NCBI GenBank assembly: GCA_011049175.1
Contig: DSCJ01000026.1
Location: 1 to 46,066 of the forward strand
Direction: 5' to 3'
DNA from: Bacteroidota bacterium
GTDB lineage: Bacteria > Bacteroidota > Bacteroidia > Bacteroidales > VadinHA17
Length of the DNA: 46,066 nucleotides
Positions 42,188-46,066 of this stretch are shown here, one piece after another. The position numbers and the translations under genes were made by a program. The stretch's first letter is position 1. Each line of letters begins with the position of its first letter. Under the pieces are notes generated by a model, which ran no database searches, had not been told where the DNA came from, and saw only the letters and a list, made by a program, of their open reading frames with translations.

Positions 42188-43057
42188 ATGGAAAATAATG
42201 CAATACGGAACAGGTACGATTTCGTCTTTCTGTTTGATGTAAAAGACGGTAATCCCAATGGTGATCCCGACCAGGCAAATCTGCCCAGAGTTGATGCAGA
42301 AAATCAGGAAGGTTTGGTTACAGATGTGTGTATAAAAAGAAAGGTCAGGAACTATGTTTATTTAAAACACAAAGGAGAAGTCCCGTATGATATATTTATC
42401 AAACAGGGGAACATTTTAGGGAAAATTATTGACGAGACTAAAAAACAGGAGGATAAACATATTGAGAAAACTCAGCAGAAGCTTAACGAATTGTATTATG
42501 ATATCAGAACATTCGGCGCTGTTTTAAGCATTGGCAAAGAGGGTGGAGCCGGCACCATCCGTGGACCTGTACAATTTACTTTTGCACGTTCCCTTGATAG
42601 AATATATCAGGCTGAACATTCCATAACCCGGCTCTGTGTTGCAACGGAAGAAGAAGCAAAACGGCAGGAGGCACGTGAACATGCATCTACCTTTGGAAGA
42701 AAAGCAACAGTTCCTTATGCCCTCTATCGAATGCATGGCTTTATCTCTGCCGTCGATGCCATAAAAACTGGTTTCTCAGAGACTGACCTTCGACTGCTAT
42801 GGGAAGCATTGAAAAATGCTTTTGAGCACGACAGATCTGCAGCGCGTGGTGAGATGAATTACAGGAAACTTTTTGTATTTAAACATGATAGCCATCTGGG
42901 CTCAGCGCGTTCCGGTCAATTGTTTGACCTTATTCAGATCAAAAAGAAGGTGGAGCTTCCCAGGAAATGGGAAGATTATTCAGTTTCATCCAGTGCTGAG
43001 ATTACCGGGAAGGTTCCCCTTGGCGTTCAATTCATTGATGGAGATACTATTGGGTAA
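42188..43057 (+). CDS. cas7c: Type I-C Cas7 (Csd2), crRNA-binding backbone of Cascade
   Basis: Several Cas7 copies wrap the crRNA in Cascade. The 289-residue protein has the family start DFVFLFDVKDGNPNGDPDQA, PRVDAENQEGLVTDVCIKRKVRNYV, and a thumb/palm region with GPVQFTFARSLDRI and ASTFGRKATVPYALYRMHGFISA. The length is normal, so the downstream RAYT gene has not cut it. A good GGAGG (42175-42179) precedes the ATG by eight bases, three bases after cas8c ends. A small stem (AATCC/GGATT, 43057-43073) follows its stop. Confidence 0.95.
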   Translation: MENNAIRNRYDFVFLFDVKDGNPNGDPDQANLPRVDAENQEGLVTDVCIKRKVRNYVYLKHKGEVPYDIFIKQGNILGKIIDETKKQEDKHIEKTQQKLNELYYDIRTFGAVLSIGKEGGAGTIRGPVQFTFARSLDRIYQAEHSITRLCVATEEEAKRQEAREHASTFGRKATVPYALYRMHGFISAVDAIKTGFSETDLRLLWEALKNAFEHDRSAARGEMNYRKLFVFKHDSHLGSARSGQLFDLIQIKKKVELPRKWEDYSVSSSAEITGKVPLGVQFIDGDTIG

Positions 43058-43096
43058 ATCCGGGCAAAGGATTGTTCCAATATAAGCGTGGTAATA

Positions 43097-43717
43097 ATGT
43101 TTTTCGAGCCAAACCATTTATACCACATTTACAATCAAGGGAACAACAGGAATATGGTATTTTTTTGCAGAGATCATTACTTGTTTTTTAAAAGGAAACT
43201 TAAAAGGTATATTTTACCATTTGCCGATATTCTTGCCTGGTGCCTTATGCCTAACCACTTTCATTTGATGATTCATGTGAATAATGTGGAAGTTGATAAG
43301 AAATTGATTATTAATAAGTCCGGGCGCGACTTGAAGTCGCACCCGGACTTTAAACGAATTACCTTAAACCAATCCATTGGAATTATGCTGGCTTCGTATA
43401 CCCGGGCAATTAATAAACAAAGGAATCGGAGCGGTTCATTATTCCGAAAAGAAACCAAAGCAGTTTGCCTTTCCAGGTCTGACGGAATATCTCCTGCCTG
43501 GTATACCATACAGGGGATAACCAGCATTAATGTTCCTGATAATTTACATGAGTATCCAAATATATGCTACAGGTATATCTTATACAACCCGGTTCATGCC
43601 GGATTAGTTGGGGATGCAATGGATTGGGAATTTTCTTCCTTTAGAGAAATTGTGAAATCATGTAATGATAACCTCATTAGTACGGAAAGAATAATATACT
43701 ATGGACTTGAAATGTGA
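43097..43717 (+). CDS. RAYT-like Y1 HUH transposase (REP-associated tyrosine transposase) in the cas operon
   Basis: This 206-residue protein belongs to the IS200-like Y1 transposase/RAYT family: it starts NHLYHIYNQGNNR, has the HUH motif His54-Phe-His56 in CLMPNHFHLMIH, a candidate catalytic Tyr101 in LASYTRAINKQRNRSGSLFRKE, and the late YRYILYNPVHAGLV typical of RAYTs. These enzymes cut and rejoin single-stranded DNA at hairpins. No IS ends or target duplication are evident. It is 39 bases after cas7c, and its TGA overlaps the cas4 ATG (TGATG), so it reads as a built-in operon member. Residues 74-85 are encoded by a 35-base palindrome. The ATG at 43097 is preferred to a GTG at 43088. It is AT-rich like the 5' part of cas8c. 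Confidence 0.88.
   Translation: MFFEPNHLYHIYNQGNNRNMVFFCRDHYLFFKRKLKRYILPFADILAWCLMPNHFHLMIHVNNVEVDKKLIINKSGRDLKSHPDFKRITLNQSIGIMLASYTRAINKQRNRSGSLFRKETKAVCLSRSDGISPAWYTIQGITSINVPDNLHEYPNICYRYILYNPVHAGLVGDAMDWEFSSFREIVKSCNDNLISTERIIYYGLEM
43316..43350. repeat. Palindrome (REP-like) inside the RAYT coding sequence
   Basis: A 35-base palindrome centred on G43333 pairs 16 of 17 positions; the one mismatch is C43325 with A43341. It starts AAGTCCGGG and ends CCCGGACTT, with GCGACTT-G-AAGTCGC in the middle. It keeps the reading frame (KSGRDLKSHPDF). It is GC-rich within an AT-rich gene and looks like an inserted repeat unit. Confidence 0.85.
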
Positions 43718-44424
43718 TGGAAATAAAAAAAACAGGTAACCAGAAAAATACCTTTTCTGAGGATGAAATGTTAATGCTTTCAGGCATTCAGCATTATGCA
43801 TTTTGCCCGAGGCAATGGGCATTGATTCACATAGAACAAAAGTGGGTTGAAAATGTGTTGACTGTTGAGGGGCAATATATGCATGAAAAGGTAGAGGATC
43901 CCTTTTTTACTGAAAGCCGTGGAGATTTTGATATTATCCGATCTCTTTCGTTGGTTTCGAAAAATCTGGGCTTATATGGCAAAGCCGATGTAATTGAGTT
44001 CATTAAGACGGGTAAGAGCGAAGTGAATTCAATAATCCTTCCCGGGAAAGCTGGTCGTTGGAAACCGTATCCTGTAGAATATAAACGGGGTAAGCCCAAA
44101 CCCGATGCATGCGATGAAGTGCAGCTCTGTGCCCAGGCCATGTGTTTGGAAGAAATGTATCACATCAGGCTACAAAAAGGTTTTATTTATTATGGAAAAA
44201 CCCGGCACAGGCACGAGGTAATTTTTAGCGAAAATCTTCGGAAACTGGTAGCGCAGTACTCCGTTGAAATGCACAGATTGTTTCATGAAGGAATTACCCC
44301 ACCACCAGAGCCAAAGGCCGGTTGCAGATCGTGCTCGCTTCTTGATATATGTCTTCCGGAACCTTTGGCAGAAGGAATGAATGCACAGAAGTACAATGAG
44401 AGCGTGCTGAGTGCGGATATTTAG
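43717..44424 (+). CDS. cas4: Cas4 exonuclease, spacer acquisition
   Basis: Cas4 trims prespacers and checks the PAM side during adaptation. The 235-residue protein has the RecB-type nuclease residues Asp91 (GKADVIEF), Glu121 and Lys123 (PVEYKRGKP), and the iron-sulfur cluster cysteines Cys30 (YAFCPRQW) and Cys203, Cys206, Cys212 (CRSCSLLDIC). All are in place. Its ATG at 43717 overlaps the RAYT stop; a GTG three bases earlier is possible. cas1 follows nine bases later, in the usual I-C order. Confidence 0.95.
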   Translation: MEIKKTGNQKNTFSEDEMLMLSGIQHYAFCPRQWALIHIEQKWVENVLTVEGQYMHEKVEDPFFTESRGDFDIIRSLSLVSKNLGLYGKADVIEFIKTGKSEVNSIILPGKAGRWKPYPVEYKRGKPKPDACDEVQLCAQAMCLEEMYHIRLQKGFIYYGKTRHRHEVIFSENLRKLVAQYSVEMHRLFHEGITPPPEPKAGCRSCSLLDICLPEPLAEGMNAQKYNESVLSADI

Positions 44425-44433
44425 ATTGCTGTC

Positions 44434-45465
44434 ATGAGAAAGCTGCTGAACACTCTTTATATTACTTCGCCCGATGCTTATCTGGGAAGGGATGGTGAAA
44501 ACATTGTGGTACGTGTGGCCGAACAGGAAAAGTTCAGAATACCGGTTCACAACATCGAAGGCATTGTATGTTTCGGTTATCCCGGCGCCAGCCCGGCCCT
44601 GATGGGTTTATGCGCAGAAAGGAATGTGGGCCTCAGTTTTTTGACTGAGCACGGCAGATTCTGGGGACGGTTTTCCGGTCCTGTAAGAGGCAATGTGCTT
44701 CTCAGGAGGCGTCAGTACCGGTTGGCCGATGACGGGAATGTGAAATTGAAACTGAGCAAAGTATTCATTGCAGCGAAAATTGCAAACTGCCGGAATGTAA
44801 TCCGGCGTGCCATGCGTGACCATGGCCAGCGACAGGACCTTTCATTGCTTGAGGATGTTGTAAAACAACTGTCTGTGAGACAGAAACAGGCGCTGAAGGC
44901 TTCCGATTTACAAATACTCAGGGGAATCGAGGGGGATGCTGCCAATGCCTATTTTGGGGTATTCAATCATTTGATCGTTGCGCAGAAGAATGAGTTTAGG
45001 ATGAACGGGCGGACACGGCGCCCACCCAGAGATGCCGTGAATGCATTGCTCTCATTTATGTATGCCTTGCTGGCACATGAGGTTCAATCGGCTCTTGAAA
45101 CGGTGGGACTTGATCCCTATGTTGGATTTTTGCATACTGACCGTCCCGGTCGCCCCAGTTTAGCGCTTGATTTAATGGAAGAATTCAGGCCCTATCTGGC
45201 CGACCGGCTGGTATTGACATTGATTAACCGAAGGCAGGTGAGTGGGAAAGGTTTTATGAGCCAGACTGAATTCGGAATTCTGATGAATGATGAAACGCGC
45301 AAAGCAGTGCTTGAGTCCTGGCAGAAAAGGAAACAGGAAGAGATTCAGCATCCGTTTTTACAGGAAACCGTACCGGTGGGTTTACTACCTTATGCCCAGG
45401 CATTGTTGTTTTCACGATTTATTCGGGGTGATCTGGAAACGTATCCGGTGTTTGTAATGAAATAA
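44434..45465 (+). CDS. cas1: Cas1 integrase, type I-C
   Basis: Cas1 joins new spacers to the leader end of the array together with Cas2. The 343-residue protein shows an N-terminal beta domain (1-85) and a helical catalytic domain with the metal ligands Glu166 (RGIEGDAAN), His234 (GFLHTDRPGRPSLALD) and Glu249 or Glu250 (LMEEFRP). Length matches Cas1c. The composition is higher in GC than in cas3 or cas8c, suggesting a mosaic locus. cas2 starts seven bases later. Confidence 0.96.
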   Translation: MRKLLNTLYITSPDAYLGRDGENIVVRVAEQEKFRIPVHNIEGIVCFGYPGASPALMGLCAERNVGLSFLTEHGRFWGRFSGPVRGNVLLRRRQYRLADDGNVKLKLSKVFIAAKIANCRNVIRRAMRDHGQRQDLSLLEDVVKQLSVRQKQALKASDLQILRGIEGDAANAYFGVFNHLIVAQKNEFRMNGRTRRPPRDAVNALLSFMYALLAHEVQSALETVGLDPYVGFLHTDRPGRPSLALDLMEEFRPYLADRLVLTLINRRQVSGKGFMSQTEFGILMNDETRKAVLESWQKRKQEEIQHPFLQETVPVGLLPYAQALLFSRFIRGDLETYPVFVMK

Positions 45466-45472
45466 ATATATT

Positions 45473-45766
45473 ATGATGGTTCTGGTAACATACGATGTTG
45501 AAACTGTCACTGCCAGGGGAAGGAAAAGGTTGCGGAGGGTGGCGAAAGAATGTACCAATTTCGGGCAGCGTGTGCAGAACTCCGTGTTTGAATGTGTGAT
45601 AGATCCTGCTCAGATGGCGGAGTTAAAGCACAGGCTGGAAAACATCATTGACATAAAGAAGGACAGTTTACGGTTTTACTATTTGGGGAACCAATGGAAA
45701 AGAAGAGTGGAGCATTTGGGAACGAAACCAACTTATAACCCGGAAAGTGACACACTGCTTGTTTAA
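45473..45766 (+). CDS. cas2: Cas2, spacer acquisition
   Basis: Cas2 forms the dimer core of the Cas1-Cas2 integrase. The 97-residue protein has a ferredoxin-like fold beginning MVLVTYDVET (Asp8), with GRKRLRRVAKECTNFGQRVQNSVFEC and a C-terminus typical of I-C Cas2. The start may be 45473 or the next codon at 45476. It is the last cas gene and lies 171 bases before the array. Confidence 0.96.
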   Translation: MMVLVTYDVETVTARGRKRLRRVAKECTNFGQRVQNSVFECVIDPAQMAELKHRLENIIDIKKDSLRFYYLGNQWKRRVEHLGTKPTYNPESDTLLV

Positions 45767-45937
45767 AAACCGCGAACCTGGAGTGAACATGGTTTTCCCG
45801 GGAATTTCGCGTTCTTTGACATATTGGAAGTTAGGAGGTATGATCATGCCAAAGGGAAGTATTTCATACATAAAAAAGATTCATACGCGGATAATGTTTT
45901 GTAATATTAAGTAAATCAAATAAATACAATTATTACT
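45767..45937 (+). promoter_or_regulatory. CRISPR leader
   Basis: The gap between cas2 and the first repeat becomes AT-rich toward the repeat, as leaders do. It has an inverted repeat (CGCGAA at 45771-45776 with TTCGCG at 45806-45811), followed by TTCTTTGACAT, which may hold the promoter and integration signals. The last ~50 bases are almost all A and T. It should drive array transcription rightward. Confidence 0.75.
45846..45914 (+). CDS. Possible 22-residue peptide in the leader
   Basis: ATG 45846 opens 22 codons ending with TAA. An AGGAGG at 45833-45838 stands seven bases before it, the same arrangement that serves cas8c. The peptide (MPKGSISYIKKIHTRIMFCN...) is basic. It may be chance or a leftover of the leader. 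Confidence 0.25.
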   Translation: MPKGSISYIKKIHTRIMFCNIK

Positions 45938-46066
45938 GTCGCGCCCCTCGCGGGCGCGTGGATTGAAACACAGCTGGGCTCATTCCGCTTTTATGGAGAT
46001 TGGGTCGCGCCCCTCGCGGGCGCGTGGATTGAAACGCATGAGTGATGATCAGATACTACTCAAGCC
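45938..46066 (+). CRISPR. Type I-C CRISPR array (start only)
   Basis: Two identical 32-base repeats lie at 45938-45969 and 46004-46035; they begin GTCGCGCCC and end GTGGATTGAAAC, the type I-C pattern. Bases 3-9 (CGCGCCC) and 15-21 (GGGCGCG) form a 7-bp hairpin with a 5-base loop, and the part after it gives the 5' tag of the crRNA. Spacer 1 is 34 bases (45970-46003); spacer 2 (from 46036) is cut by the window end after 31 bases. The array continues outside. The leader-proximal position next to cas2 means these are the newest spacers. Confidence 0.97.

Noticed and set aside
43097-43717. Complete IS200/IS605 element
   Set aside because: No paired end hairpins or accessory TnpB/IscB gene were found around it, and the tight overlap with cas4 argues against a freshly landed insertion sequence; RAYT fits better.

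Overview
The window looks like a chromosomal segment from a member of the Bacteroidota, most likely an anaerobic or environmental Bacteroidales-type organism. Supporting this are two proteins with type IX secretion (T9SS) C-terminal sorting domains, a FISUMP-domain protein, a GH97 glycosidase, a TonB receptor next to a BtuG-like surface propeller, many lipoproteins, and promoters of the TTG-N16-TAnnTTTG type (clear before argS and ffh). The species cannot be named from the sequence. No rRNA or tRNA gene was seen.

Positions 1-16.4 kb carry mostly single genes: a DsrE-like protein, a GH97 alpha-glycosidase, a secreted FISUMP protein, a PurC-like SAICAR synthetase, a GH2 beta-glycosidase, a large secreted Asp-box propeller, a flavodoxin-like protein, a 45-residue membrane peptide, a secreted HEXXH (putative zinc protease) protein with T9SS tail, a LamG-like lipoprotein, and a dtxR-zupT metal regulator/transporter pair.

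Positions 16.8-25.5 kb form a cobalamin-uptake operon: a B12 riboswitch, a BtuB-like TonB receptor, a BtuG-like propeller lipoprotein, an unexpected T9SS-type serine protease with PKD repeats, then BtuF-, BtuC- and BtuD-like ABC importer parts. Start/stop overlaps link protease-btuF and btuC-btuD.

Positions 25.5-37.2 kb hold ordinary genes: an M14 carboxypeptidase, small and larger membrane proteins, a TlpA-like thioredoxin lipid-envelope protein, a family 2 glycosyltransferase, argS, a serine hydrolase, a carboxymuconolactone decarboxylase-like protein, ffh and folD.

After the folD terminator at about 37.3 kb the base composition drops sharply and a complete type I-C CRISPR-Cas locus begins: cas3, cas5c, cas8c (with a predicted internal cas11c start), cas7c, then a RAYT/Y1 HUH transposase-like gene, cas4, cas1, cas2, a leader and a repeat array that runs off the window end. 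The RAYT gene is the most unusual item. It sits inside the cas operon, has intact HUH and Tyr motifs, overlaps the cas4 start, and contains an in-frame 35-base palindrome whose arm shares nine bases with the start of the CRISPR repeat. cas8c also looks like a mosaic, with a very AT-rich 5' part joined to a GC-richer 3' part, and Cas5c seems to lack the usual catalytic His.
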